64,000 nucleotides of DNA from Sessilibacter corallicola (lineage in GTDB: Bacteria; Pseudomonadota; Gammaproteobacteria; Pseudomonadales; Cellvibrionaceae). Where the stretch lies: positions 1,360,235-1,424,234 of the forward strand of contig NZ_JAJSLX010000002.1 in the NCBI RefSeq assembly GCF_021290925.1. Direction: 5' to 3'. Position 1 is the stretch's first letter. Each line of letters begins with the position of its first letter. Positions 33,637 to 43,057 of this stretch are shown here, piece after piece. A program made the translations under genes and the position numbers. The notes below the pieces were generated by a model. That model was not told where the DNA came from and did not search any database. It saw nothing but the letters and a program-made list of their open reading frames with translations.

Positions 33637-34270
33637 CTCAACCTTGAAATGCACAGGCTGCAAACAGTACTTCCCCAGAGAACAAATGCTGAAATTACCT
33701 GCTGGAAATTTTCATAGCATTGAATGTGCTGCGGAGTATTCAGCTAAGAAGGCAAGAAGGAAGATTAACACAGCAAAGAAAAAGCAAATTCAGGAGCGCC
33801 GCAAAGCTGTTCGTGAAAAGAAGAAGGCGTTAAAAACTATACCCAAGCTAACTGATGAGGCTCAATCAGCTGTAAACAAGTATGTTCGCCTAAGAGATTA
33901 TTATCGGCCATGCATTAGTTGCGGAAAGTCAAATTTAGAGGTTGAGCAAGAGCAGGGCTATAAGCATGGTGGTGTTTGGGATGCTGGACATTATCGATCA
34001 CGCGGTGCAGCTCAGCAGCTACGATTTAACCTCAAGAACATTCACAAGCAGTGCAAAAGTTGCAATGGCGGCGAAAAGCTGAATGTCGCCAAAGGGGTTT
34101 CTGTCAGATCCGCCTACCGCAAGAATCTAATTGAAAAAATCGACCTGGACGCTGTATTGGAGTTGGAAGCCAATAATGAACTGGCTGGGTATAACCGTGA
34201 ATACCTCGAAAGGATTGCAAGGATATTCAGAAAGAAAGTTCGAATCTTAGAAAAGCGATTGCATCTGTAA
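33629..34270 (+). CDS. NinG-like recombination endonuclease
   Basis: 213 aa. KCTGCKQYF at the N-terminus, CISCGKSN near residue 93, then WDAGHYRSRGAAQQLRFNLKNIH and CKSCNGG, the NinG/Rap zinc and His layout. The family cuts branched recombination intermediates. A long basic helix covers residues 35-75. Confidence 0.88.
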   Translation: MANSTLKCTGCKQYFPREQMLKLPAGNFHSIECAAEYSAKKARRKINTAKKKQIQERRKAVREKKKALKTIPKLTDEAQSAVNKYVRLRDYYRPCISCGKSNLEVEQEQGYKHGGVWDAGHYRSRGAAQQLRFNLKNIHKQCKSCNGGEKLNVAKGVSVRSAYRKNLIEKIDLDAVLELEANNELAGYNREYLERIARIFRKKVRILEKRLHL

Positions 34271-34291
34271 TAAATTCAATGCGAGGTAACC

Positions 34292-34741
34292 ATGCCAACC
34301 ACGATACTCAAACCTCAACAAGAAATTACCTCCTATCGATTTAATGACGGGCTAACTGCCACCGGTACAGAGTCACAGAATCACAAATACTCTAATCCGC
34401 CTAAATTTTACAGGGAGTCTAGCAACCTATCACATCCAGCCAAGCTGTTGATGCGGGCTCGAAATGAAGATGCCGGCGCGTTCGACCAGTTAATAGTATA
34501 TGTTCAGGATCGCATCGTCGCTCATGGAGCGCAATACAACTGGCAACTGAATGGCCGAGAGCGCGATCTAGCCCGTATCGCAGTAGATGAGTTTCTAAAT
34601 CCAGGTTTTCGCACTGACACTAACAAAGGTCGCATGCTGGAAATATCACGGCAAGCCTACCAAAAAACATGGGGGCCAAAAGTCTCGTTAATTTTAGGTT
34701 GGCTAACACGGTGGCACAAAGAAGCGGACAACTGTATTTAA
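34292..34741 (+). CDS. Q-like late antitermination protein
   Basis: 149 aa, directly upstream of a strong promoter and terminator in the lambda pR'-tR' arrangement. The C-terminal pattern ISRQAYQKTWGPKVSLILGWLTRWHKEA resembles late antitermination Q-type proteins. The N-terminal 45 residues are polar and variable. Assignment rests mainly on context; sequence similarity is moderate. Confidence 0.6.
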   Translation: MPTTILKPQQEITSYRFNDGLTATGTESQNHKYSNPPKFYRESSNLSHPAKLLMRARNEDAGAFDQLIVYVQDRIVAHGAQYNWQLNGRERDLARIAVDEFLNPGFRTDTNKGRMLEISRQAYQKTWGPKVSLILGWLTRWHKEADNCI

Positions 34742-34769
34742 AAACATTGAATTTAATACAGTGTCGAGG

Positions 34770-34798
34770 TTGACAGGGGTTACGTTTTTTTCTATGAT
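34770..34798 (+). promoter_or_regulatory. Late promoter (pR'-like)
   Basis: TTGACA at 34770-34775 and TATGAT at 34793-34798 with a 17-bp spacer: near-consensus sigma-70, immediately after the Q-like gene and 110 bp before the lysis genes. Confidence 0.8.
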
Positions 34799-34866
34799 TT
34801 TTGTATGTTGGGATTTTTCCCAAAGTGCTTACTCCTTTGTATTATTCGTTCTCTTTCTTATCTTTC

Positions 34867-34890
34867 GGCTGCTTAATTGCGGCCTTTTTT
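34867..34890 (+). terminator. tR'-like intrinsic terminator
   Basis: GGCTGC-TTAATT-GCGGCC followed by six T, about 60 nt after the predicted start of the late promoter and just before the holin gene. Without antitermination late transcription would stop here. Confidence 0.75.
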
Positions 34891-34907
34891 ATGTCTGAAA
34901 TTTGCTT

Positions 34908-35429
34908 ATGAAATGGTCCAACGTCGGAAAGTGGATTAAATCCAACGCCAGTGATGGTGGTAAGTTAATTGGCTCACTGCTAGCCGGGAAGGTCCCTAGT
35001 GCCGTTGCTGCTGGTGCCGCTATTATTTCTCGCGTAACTGGCACCAATGACCCAGAAGAAGCGCTAGAAAAATTAAAGCAAGACCCGGAGCTTCTAATTC
35101 AGTTGAAAAAAATTGAGCTAGAGGAAAAGGTTTCCATTCAGAATCATATTGAAGTAATGGAAAAATACGAAATGGAGAGCCACTCCATTACCCAGGAAAC
35201 AATTCGTGCCGGAGATAAAGCGGATGATCGATTTGTGCGCTGGACTCGCCCTGGTCAATCATGGGCCTCGTTAATTGCAGCATTCGTTTATATATTTTTG
35301 CACGAAAATCCAACCTCAGAAGTTTTGTTGCTTCTGCTTGCGTTGCCGTGGGCATACGCCGGTCTCCGACAAATCGGAAAGGGCGTTGATTCTATTTCTA
35401 ATGCAATTCCACGAAAAGGTTCTAGTTGA
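34908..35429 (+). CDS. Holin-like membrane protein
   Basis: 173 aa (ATG 34908; a TTG at 34902 is less likely). An N-terminal weakly hydrophobic Gly/Ala region (about 18-45), a charged coil and two C-terminal membrane segments (about 120-160) after DRFVRWTRPGQSWASL. The arrangement resembles phage holins of the 3TM type. First gene of the late operon, overlapping the endolysin start by 1 bp. Confidence 0.7.
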   Translation: MKWSNVGKWIKSNASDGGKLIGSLLAGKVPSAVAAGAAIISRVTGTNDPEEALEKLKQDPELLIQLKKIELEEKVSIQNHIEVMEKYEMESHSITQETIRAGDKADDRFVRWTRPGQSWASLIAAFVYIFLHENPTSEVLLLLLALPWAYAGLRQIGKGVDSISNAIPRKGSS

Positions 35430-35959
35430 TGTCCAATTTTGATAAAGCTTACGACCACCTCCTCAAGGACGAGGGTGGCTACGTATTTGACCCTGATGAC
35501 CCAGGCGGTGAAACCTTCAAAGGCATTAGCCGTAAAAACTTCCCTATGTGGGAAGGGTGGGTAACAATCGACAAAGTTAAAAAAACGGCTAATTTCTGCA
35601 ATAAAATTGAGTCAGATGAGTATTTGTCTGGGCTAGTGAAAGCTTTTTACAAAAAGGAATTTTGGGATAAATTGCGCTGTGATGAAATCCATTCATCGCG
35701 CATAGCAAACATTATCTTTAATTTTTCTGTCAATATGGGAGTTGGTGCAGCGGCTAAGATCGCTCAGCGAGTTGTGCGGGCCAAAGATGATGGAGTTATT
35801 GGCAAAAATACCCTGAGCGCTATCAATACCGCTGTTGATGAGTATTTTGTTAGCCGGTATAAAATTTTGTTGACGGAACGATACGTTGAGATCGTAGAAA
35901 ACCGTGAAACCAGCAAAAAATACTTCTACGGCTGGATAAGACGAGTCGTTCGTGCATAA
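35429..35959 (+). CDS. Endolysin, glycoside hydrolase 108 family
   Basis: 176 aa. FDKAYDHLLKDEGGYVFDPDDPGGETFKGIS places the catalytic Glu15 in the EGGY motif of GH108 lysozymes; the C-terminal half fits a peptidoglycan-binding type 3 region. Cleaves host peptidoglycan at lysis. ATG 35429 overlaps the preceding TGA. Confidence 0.9.
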   Translation: MSNFDKAYDHLLKDEGGYVFDPDDPGGETFKGISRKNFPMWEGWVTIDKVKKTANFCNKIESDEYLSGLVKAFYKKEFWDKLRCDEIHSSRIANIIFNFSVNMGVGAAAKIAQRVVRAKDDGVIGKNTLSAINTAVDEYFVSRYKILLTERYVEIVENRETSKKYFYGWIRRVVRA

Positions 35960-36215
35960 AAACGTAATTCTGTTTTTAACCTTTATGGGGCTAACATTTC
36001 GCGCCCATGCAATGGATGAGCCCCACAGAGTAATGCAATCCATATTTGCTGTTTCCGTATGTTTTCTCAGCTCTATTTCCCCATTTATTTTTGATAACGC
36101 TAGCACGCTGAGCATTCTAGTGGGGATGATTGTGAGTGCGCTTGTTGGTGCCTCCGCAATTAAAGTAAATATTCTCAAGGCAAAACAGATTAAAAAAGAG
36201 ATGGGTGATAGTTGA
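35952..36215 (+). CDS. Small membrane protein of the lysis cassette
   Basis: 87 aa starting at GTG 35952, overlapping the endolysin by 8 bp. Possible signal sequence (NVILFLTFMGLTFRAHAM), then two hydrophobic segments (about 30-45 and 52-72) and a basic tail. Could be an antiholin, second holin or spanin-like factor. Confidence 0.55.
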   Translation: MHKNVILFLTFMGLTFRAHAMDEPHRVMQSIFAVSVCFLSSISPFIFDNASTLSILVGMIVSALVGASAIKVNILKAKQIKKEMGDS

Positions 36216-38731
36216 TGGAAGAATTTGATTTAATTCCATTACGACTGGCAATCATCGGCGCTTCGGTACTAGACCAGACCACCAGTAGAGACGATGACGC
36301 AAACAACACCTACGAGGGTAGCGATTTTCTAACTGCGTTACGATCCCAAAATATTAACGCCGGATTTAGAAGTTTTGCTGTAAGTGGCTCGGCACTCTAC
36401 AACGACCCCACACAAACTGCATCCGGCGGATTGATTGAAGATCAGGTTGATGAATTTATTCGCAGCATCAACGGGTCATCATTTCAGCATTTCATGCTGG
36501 CCCACTGGTGGGGCAACAACATCTCTCGAAACAATGATTTAATCGTAAATGAGGATGGCTCTTTAGGCGGTTGGTCTCAATTTCAGATTGATGAATTTCG
36601 CGCGGTTACTCGAAGGCTGTGTGAGAAGCTTCAAAGTGCTGGCGTTGAAATTATCATCCCTACGATCACATTTCGCGCGTACGATGCAGAGCAGGAAGTA
36701 TTAGCACTAACTCGCGAAGACAGGGCTAGCGTTGTTTACCGTGAGTTGGTAGACGAGTTCGCCAGAGAGTTTAGCGCAAACTGGTATGATTTCGACGCCG
36801 GGCGCCCCTTAATTGATTTGCATGCCGCATCATTTCAGGCTCACCAGCAAGGAATTTATTTTGTCGATCCATTGGTCGACGGTATTCACCCAGGACCACA
36901 AGGCATCACCGTTCTGCAAAGCTACATTGCAGAAAGAATTAAAAGCAATCCTAATTTTCAATTCCAACCTGTACCAAAAGCACTGATCACTACCGTAACA
37001 GTAAATAACTCAGTTGTACCAAGTACGGCATTAGCAAATACAAATGCATTAGTTGGTGATACGGGAACAGCAAACAACCTAAGAGACATTAATGGTCGAG
37101 TTATTCCGGGCTCAAATGTAACGTGGCAAGGATTAGGAACGGCGAATTCTGAAGGGGTTCCTGCGGCCGCAAATATACCGGACTACCTAAATGCGCATGA
37201 GTATATTCCTGATGCAAATCATTATGCAGCAGGCACCTATCAAGCATTTGTTGCCGACGTCTCTCCAGATGGCCGCGTGAGAGTCAGCGCGGGTCCAAGT
37301 TACGCAAATAGAACTGCGCTACTGAAAATTACTAGTGCGAGAGACCCAGACGGGTCGCCTTCCAGGCTGACCGATTTTAGTATTTCAGTAGACCCATTTG
37401 CCAACGAGCCTTTAGTAACTGCATTGGAAACCATAGAATCCGCCTCTGTGCCTCCTGAGCCAAGAGAGGTACAGGTCCAACTGGATGAAACGGGTAGCAT
37501 TGGGTTTAGTTACAATGCCACACCAAACTCCGTTAGGTTTGGGTATTTCTCAACAGCTACATTACGCATTGATGAAACCATTACCACTGATGCGCCCACC
37601 GCATTAACGGTAACGGAAAATCAAGGTGCGGCTTTGGTAGTTAATATTCCCAATGCGCGAGAGGTGCGAGTATCTGGACTGGAGGGCGCCACAATAACGC
37701 CCAATGGTATTGGGAGTGGATACAATTTGATGATTCCAAATACCATTGATTTTGAGCAGACCCCAAGCGCTGTTTTAACAATTACCGCAAGCAATGATTT
37801 TGACCTAATTAATCACGCTATTAATTTAACCATTGAAAACGTTCTGGAAAACATAATCGACGATCCGGGCCCGCTGAATTTATCCGTTGCAGAAGAAGCG
37901 ACCGTTAATGCCTCCAACCAACAAATTATCGATTGGCTAGAAAGCACCAATGCAACCGGTCACAACATCGGAACATTGGCAGAAGGCGAAAATAGAATTC
38001 GATTAACGCTGGCCGACGCAGCACCATTAAATCAAGTGATCACGGTATCCAGAAAGCCCGCTCCAAGAATTACTATTCGTCCGATACGCATTGTTGACGG
38101 TCAAGCACTGGTAACCAATTTCACCATTATTAATTTTGATGGCGGCACTCCAACCTCCAGTCAAGGCGTATTAATCGGTGCGGGCGATAACCAATGGCAG
38201 CTAAGAGCCCCTGCATACGACATTGCTCTCATCCAAGAAGACACTATCGACATTATTGCAGATGATGGCATTAACCCACCGGTAACCGAAACACTAGAAA
38301 TCACTGTAATTGATGCTCGTGGGGAACGAACCATACCCAACATTCACACCGATGAAGTTACGCTAAGAAATCCATTTTCTAATGAAGAATCAATTTTTGT
38401 TGACCCCGGCAGAAACAACCAGGTTTACGTTGAATTTTCCCAGTTTGATGAAGCGATTGATTTTAACCGCGCCTCTGGATTTGAACTAAAAGACCAAAAC
38501 GGCGAAGTCATTATCGGTGACCAAACGGGCGGATCAATACAGGCTGAAAATATTCTCGATTTGAATGGTCGAGAAGTGCCGGTTTTAAGTTTTGATTTCC
38601 CTGGTGGCATTTCGAGCAGTTTATCCGGTACGGGTTTAACCCTGATCGTATTCGATGCAGAGCGTCCAGAAGGCCAAGTGCTTGTGCATTCTGAGAGCAG
38701 TCGCCTCAAGTTTGATTTTCATACCTCATGA
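36215..38731 (+). CDS. Large SGNH-hydrolase protein with beta-rich C-terminal domains
   Basis: 838 aa. The first 245 residues are an SGNH/GDSL-type hydrolase: Ser17 in IIGASV, Gly in AVSGSA, GNN at 100-102 and Asp222-x-x-His225 in DGIHPG. The rest (250-838) is beta-rich with several Ig-like or cadherin-like segments and no signal peptide. Such enzymes deacylate polysaccharides or peptidoglycan; here it could be a tailspike or a surface-modifying virion protein. It sits between lysis and terminase genes, an unusual place for a receptor-acting protein. Starts by TGATG overlap. Confidence 0.75.
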   Translation: MEEFDLIPLRLAIIGASVLDQTTSRDDDANNTYEGSDFLTALRSQNINAGFRSFAVSGSALYNDPTQTASGGLIEDQVDEFIRSINGSSFQHFMLAHWWGNNISRNNDLIVNEDGSLGGWSQFQIDEFRAVTRRLCEKLQSAGVEIIIPTITFRAYDAEQEVLALTREDRASVVYRELVDEFAREFSANWYDFDAGRPLIDLHAASFQAHQQGIYFVDPLVDGIHPGPQGITVLQSYIAERIKSNPNFQFQPVPKALITTVTVNNSVVPSTALANTNALVGDTGTANNLRDINGRVIPGSNVTWQGLGTANSEGVPAAANIPDYLNAHEYIPDANHYAAGTYQAFVADVSPDGRVRVSAGPSYANRTALLKITSARDPDGSPSRLTDFSISVDPFANEPLVTALETIESASVPPEPREVQVQLDETGSIGFSYNATPNSVRFGYFSTATLRIDETITTDAPTALTVTENQGAALVVNIPNAREVRVSGLEGATITPNGIGSGYNLMIPNTIDFEQTPSAVLTITASNDFDLINHAINLTIENVLENIIDDPGPLNLSVAEEATVNASNQQIIDWLESTNATGHNIGTLAEGENRIRLTLADAAPLNQVITVSRKPAPRITIRPIRIVDGQALVTNFTIINFDGGTPTSSQGVLIGAGDNQWQLRAPAYDIALIQEDTIDIIADDGINPPVTETLEITVIDARGERTIPNIHTDEVTLRNPFSNEESIFVDPGRNNQVYVEFSQFDEAIDFNRASGFELKDQNGEVIIGDQTGGSIQAENILDLNGREVPVLSFDFPGGISSSLSGTGLTLIVFDAERPEGQVLVHSESSRLKFDFHTS

Positions 38732-39198
38732 CAGAAGACACTAAATTTAAGCCTGGAAATAAGTTCTGGGAGAAGCGATCAAGTCACGGCCGAAAGCCTA
38801 TTTTCGAATCTCCTGACGAATTGGAAGAGGGTGCAATCGATTACTTTAACTGGTGTCATGACAACCCTCTGTATGAAGATAAAGTTTGTTCGTTTCAAGG
38901 GATGAACGAGCATGTGCCTCTCGCTAAATTGCGAGCATTCACCATTGAGGGGTTGCTGATCAGGCTAGAAATTAGTCGAGGCACTTGGGATAACTATTGC
39001 GAAAAGCCCGATTTTTTGGAAGTCACGGATTGGATAAAAATGGTTATCTACACCCAGAAGTTTGAAGGTGCAGCCGCTGGACAATTGAACCCGAATATCA
39101 TTGCTCGCGATCTTGGTTTGGCGGATAAACAGGACATTACCGCTACCGGTGATTTAGTACCATTCTCAGAAATCAAGTCAGGTGTCGACGGTGATTAA
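38728..39198 (+). CDS. Terminase small subunit
   Basis: 156 aa. KFKPGNKFWEKRSSHGRKPIFESPDELEEGAIDYFNWC then IEGLLIRLEISRGTWDNY and NPNIIARDLGLADKQ match phage DNA-packaging small subunits. It recognises the phage DNA and recruits the large subunit. Overlaps its neighbours by 4 and 1 bp. Confidence 0.88.
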   Translation: MTEDTKFKPGNKFWEKRSSHGRKPIFESPDELEEGAIDYFNWCHDNPLYEDKVCSFQGMNEHVPLAKLRAFTIEGLLIRLEISRGTWDNYCEKPDFLEVTDWIKMVIYTQKFEGAAAGQLNPNIIARDLGLADKQDITATGDLVPFSEIKSGVDGD

Positions 39199-40670
39199 TG
39201 GGGTGTTTGAGTTGGTTTCCTCAGAGGGCGTTTGCTGATCATTTTATAACGGAATCGAACCAAATTATTGCGGTTCGATCCATCCTAAAGCCCGGTATTA
39301 CCTACCACATTAATTATGGTGGTCGAGGTGGAGGTAAAACCTATCAGTGGGCTGATGCGCTAGTAGTTGAGGCAACTCTAGGCAAGGTAAGAATTCTCGT
39401 CACGCGTGAGCTTCAAAACTCCATTGACGAATCAATTAAGAATGAGATTGAAGACTGTATTAAGGCTCGTGGCTTAGAGTCATTCTTCAAGATCACTGAA
39501 AATAAAATTGTAGGGCTTAATGGCTCTGAGTTTATTTTCAAAGGCATTAAAAACAATATTAAGTCGATCAAGTCGATTTCCAATGTTGATATTGTTTTGT
39601 GTGAAGAGGCGGAAAATATTTCCAAGAAATCATGGGATATTCTTCTGCCGTCGATACGACCCAAAAATCGACCCCATCCAGCCATCATTGTCTTGTTCAA
39701 CCCAGACAATGAGCTGGACGATACGTATCAGCGATTTATTGTTTATACGCCTGACGGCGCGATCGTCAAAAAGGTAAATTGGCGAGATAACAAATATTTT
39801 CCTGATCACCTAAACGAGCAGCGGTTACACGCACTAAAAACTCTACCCAAGTCTGAGTACGACAACATATGGGAAGGGGTGCCAAAAGGCACGGGTGACG
39901 ATGCCATTATTCAGTTGGATTGGATCAAAGTCGCTCGGTTTACTTCAAACGATCCGCGCTGGAAAAAAACAGGGCGCCGCATTGTCGGTTATGACCCTGC
40001 CGGACAAGGGCGAGACTATAACTGTGCTGTGCATCGGGACGGAAATATATTTACTCATGTTGATGAGTGGCTAAAGTCGCCTGATTTGAGAGAGGCAAGT
40101 AAGCGGGCCTTTTTGTTGGCCAAGCAAGGCCAAGCATTTATTTATGATGAATGCGGTGGCTACGGTGATGGAGTAGATATCTTCGTTAAAGACGCCAAGA
40201 AAGAACTGCTCAAAGAATACAAAGCTGAGAAAATGACTCATGAAGAGCAGGTTCTCAAAAAGCTAAAAATACAGGGCTTTAATGCAGGTAATTCGGTTTA
40301 TCGCCCTGATGCAAAAATTCCTGGTACCAAAAAAACCAACGGTGAAATGTACACCAATTTAAAAGCTCAAACATGGGCTCGGTTTTCGCAGCAGGTATAC
40401 AACACTTATCGATTCATCGAATTAAATGAAGATGATATTGACCCTAAAGATATGATCTCCTTCGACATCGACGATAACGACACATTCAACAAAATGGCTA
40501 AAGAGCTATCGACGCCTATTTGGATGAAGTCATTAACCAACAGCAAGAAAAAAGTTGAAGACAAAGACCATATGGAAAAAAGAACCGGCCAGCCATCACC
40601 GAATATTGCAGAAGCGATGGTGATGACCTCTACACCTAAATTACCCGCTTCTATTGGGTCGATGCTATGA
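39198..40670 (+). CDS. Terminase large subunit
   Basis: 490 aa. Walker A GGRGGGKT (41-48), Walker B IVLCEEAEN (about 130-138), and the C-terminal RNase-H-like nuclease with YDPAGQGRDYN (first Asp) and IYDECGGYGDGVD. ATP-driven motor that packages DNA into the prohead. Length typical. Its last codons overlap the next gene by 4 bp. Confidence 0.95.
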   Translation: MGCLSWFPQRAFADHFITESNQIIAVRSILKPGITYHINYGGRGGGKTYQWADALVVEATLGKVRILVTRELQNSIDESIKNEIEDCIKARGLESFFKITENKIVGLNGSEFIFKGIKNNIKSIKSISNVDIVLCEEAENISKKSWDILLPSIRPKNRPHPAIIVLFNPDNELDDTYQRFIVYTPDGAIVKKVNWRDNKYFPDHLNEQRLHALKTLPKSEYDNIWEGVPKGTGDDAIIQLDWIKVARFTSNDPRWKKTGRRIVGYDPAGQGRDYNCAVHRDGNIFTHVDEWLKSPDLREASKRAFLLAKQGQAFIYDECGGYGDGVDIFVKDAKKELLKEYKAEKMTHEEQVLKKLKIQGFNAGNSVYRPDAKIPGTKKTNGEMYTNLKAQTWARFSQQVYNTYRFIELNEDDIDPKDMISFDIDDNDTFNKMAKELSTPIWMKSLTNSKKKVEDKDHMEKRTGQPSPNIAEAMVMTSTPKLPASIGSML

Positions 40671-40903
40671 ATTTTATTAAAAGGTTTTTCATAGCTGTTT
40701 TTAAGCCTAAAAAAACAGGGTGGGCGATCATGTCAAAAATTCCCCCTATGCCGAAGAGTGAAATTGTTAGTGAGTCTCGGAAGCATTACGGCTTGCCAGG
40801 GGTTAATAGCAAAACCCCAATGCCAAAGGTAAGGCCGCCGCGAGAATTGGATTCTTCTGATTGCCGGTGCTCGTTTAATTCTCATGGTGACTCAGCTGAA
40901 TAA
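40667..40903 (+). CDS. Hypothetical protein, 78 aa
   Basis: ATG 40667 overlaps the terminase stop. Basic N-terminus with short hydrophobic stretch (FIKRFFIAVF), Pro-rich middle, polar end. Overlaps the portal gene by 20 bp. Unknown function. Confidence 0.55.
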   Translation: MNFIKRFFIAVFKPKKTGWAIMSKIPPMPKSEIVSESRKHYGLPGVNSKTPMPKVRPPRELDSSDCRCSFNSHGDSAE

Positions 40904-42254
40904 TTACAACCAGCTCGCCAAAGACAGCAAGCCGCGCACTCGCGTACGTGCGCACATGGACGGCTTGCGTAATGTTGTCTCTGGAATGATTGAGGGGCAA
41001 ACAAAGCGCTCCAACAATCGTTGGGCCTATGGAATATTAAATGATTGGCATCAATTGGACGCAGCCTATCAGGAAAGTTGGATAGCCTCTCAGATCGTTG
41101 ATGTTCCCGCTAAGGATATGACGCGTGAATGGCGTCGCATTAAATGCCAGGATGCCGAAGAGATACAGCGTGAGGAAAAACGCTTGTGTGTTATGTCCAG
41201 CGTCCAAGAGGCCGTTCAATGGGGTCGGCTATTTGGTGGTGGCGGAATATTAATGCTTACCGGCCAGGATCTAGGCAAACCACTAAAAATCAGTCAGGTA
41301 AAAAAGGGCGACTTGCAGCGACTCTTAGTATTCGACCGTTTTGAACTTGGTGCACACACGCTAAACACGCACGACGTGCTTGCCAGAAATTATCTTAAGC
41401 CAGAGTTTTATACCGTGTGGGGTGGGCAACAACAAATTCACCACAGCCATGTTGTTAGGTTTGAGGGGTACAAATTACCAAGGCGGCAGCTAGACCAAAC
41501 AAACGGTTGGGGTGACTCCGTTCTTCGTCGGGCGATGGAGGAGGTCACCGATGCCATTGCTGCGAAAAACGGTATTGCTGAATTAATGCATGAGGCAAAT
41601 ATCGACACGATCACTCGCGAAGGGCTGGCTGATGCGCTATCTAGCGAGGAGGACGAAAAAATACAAGAGCGATACCAGCTCTTTAAAATGATGAAATCCA
41701 TTTTTAATTTAGCTCTGCTCGATGGTGATGAAACCATGGACCGAATGACGCTAAATTTATCGGGTGTTGCTCCTGTATTGGAAACCCTGATGATTTGGAT
41801 TTCTGGCGCGGCAAAAATACCGGTAACCAAATTGTTTGGCACTTCTGCAAAAGGCATGAATGCCACGGGTGAAGGTGATTTAAAAACCTATTACGACGAT
41901 ATTCGTTCTCACCAAACCAATGATTTAGAAATTCCCATGCGTGATCTCGATGAGGTCATGGTGAGATCGGCGCTCGGTGATTTTCCTGATGATTTTGATT
42001 ACGAGTGGAATCCATTGGCCCAGCCAAATGAACTGGAAACCGCTCAAGCCGGTCAGCTGCGAGCGCAAACCCACCAAATGTACATGGATATGAATGTTGC
42101 CAGTTCAGTCCAGGTTAAACGTGAGTTACAGGCGCAAGAACACTACCAATATGATGATGACGTTCTAGCCGCCGAAGAAAAGTTGCTAAATGAATTTGAT
42201 TTTACAGAGTCCGAGCCAGGCGCTTCTGCTGAGCCAGCTACAAACGAAGCGTAA
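40884..42254 (+). CDS. Portal protein (DUF1073 family)
   Basis: 456 aa with QLDAAYQESWIASQIVDVPAKDMTREWR near residue 52 and GRLFGGGGILML near 113, the DUF1073 portal signature (the family also named for Acb1-like proteins). Forms the dodecameric DNA entry ring. Acidic tail. Overlaps the head morphogenesis gene by 65 bp. Confidence 0.88.
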   Translation: MVTQLNNYNQLAKDSKPRTRVRAHMDGLRNVVSGMIEGQTKRSNNRWAYGILNDWHQLDAAYQESWIASQIVDVPAKDMTREWRRIKCQDAEEIQREEKRLCVMSSVQEAVQWGRLFGGGGILMLTGQDLGKPLKISQVKKGDLQRLLVFDRFELGAHTLNTHDVLARNYLKPEFYTVWGGQQQIHHSHVVRFEGYKLPRRQLDQTNGWGDSVLRRAMEEVTDAIAAKNGIAELMHEANIDTITREGLADALSSEEDEKIQERYQLFKMMKSIFNLALLDGDETMDRMTLNLSGVAPVLETLMIWISGAAKIPVTKLFGTSAKGMNATGEGDLKTYYDDIRSHQTNDLEIPMRDLDEVMVRSALGDFPDDFDYEWNPLAQPNELETAQAGQLRAQTHQMYMDMNVASSVQVKRELQAQEHYQYDDDVLAAEEKLLNEFDFTESEPGASAEPATNEA

Positions 42255-43056
42255 ACCCCGAGGCATAAAGGCATCTGGACAAAGTGAAAATAGTTTTCGT
42301 GCGCGCCTACGCTCATTAATAAATCAAATTCAGGAAGATATAAATCGAATTCTAATTCCTGAATTAAAACGTCGTGAAAATGAATTCGTAATTGCAGACA
42401 GTGTAAACCCTCAAATTATCACACTGGATGATTTAAGTGGCGACTCAATCAGGCCAATTCGAGAGCGCTGGGTAAGCCCTGAATTTGAATTACTTGCCGA
42501 ACAATTGGCTTTGCAGTTTGTAACCGAAACAAACCAAATCAATGCAAGGCGCGTTCGTGAGGATTTAAATAGGTTCGGCATTAATGCATTGGAACCTGAT
42601 TTAAGGGCGTACATGGAAGAGGCTGTGAGCGATAATGTGCGGCTTATTAAATCCATTTCCTCTCAATATTTGGATAACGTCGAATCTGTTGTGTCTGCAA
42701 ATGTACGAGCCGGTAACCGCTCGACGATCATCGCCAAGCAATTAATTCAGTCGCATGGCGTTTCAGTAAATAGAGCAAAGTTTATTGCTCGCGACCAAAC
42801 GGCAAAATTAAACGCTGATTTAAGCAAGCGTCGACACCTGTCGGCGGGATTTGAGTATTTCCGCTGGATCGACTCAAAAGATATCCGTGTTAGAAGTCGA
42901 CATCGCAACATCGCAAAAAGAAAAACCAAATACGGAATTGGCATTTATCGCTATGACGAATTACCACTCAGCGATAGCGGTCAACCGATATTTCCAGGTC
43001 ATGATTATCAGTGTCGATGCATTGCACAACCGGTATTACCCTCAGAAATAAATTGA
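42190..43056 (+). CDS. Head morphogenesis protein (SPP1 gp7 / Mu F-like)
   Basis: 288 aa. C-terminal AKFIARDQTAKLNADLSKRRH then FRWIDSKDIRVRSRHR and FPGHDYQCRCIAQP are the conserved minor head protein motif with metal-binding Cys residues. Helical N-terminal region. Follows the portal as usual. Confidence 0.88.
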   Translation: MNLILQSPSQALLLSQLQTKRKPRGIKASGQSENSFRARLRSLINQIQEDINRILIPELKRRENEFVIADSVNPQIITLDDLSGDSIRPIRERWVSPEFELLAEQLALQFVTETNQINARRVREDLNRFGINALEPDLRAYMEEAVSDNVRLIKSISSQYLDNVESVVSANVRAGNRSTIIAKQLIQSHGVSVNRAKFIARDQTAKLNADLSKRRHLSAGFEYFRWIDSKDIRVRSRHRNIAKRKTKYGIGIYRYDELPLSDSGQPIFPGHDYQCRCIAQPVLPSEIN

Positions 43057-43057
43057 T

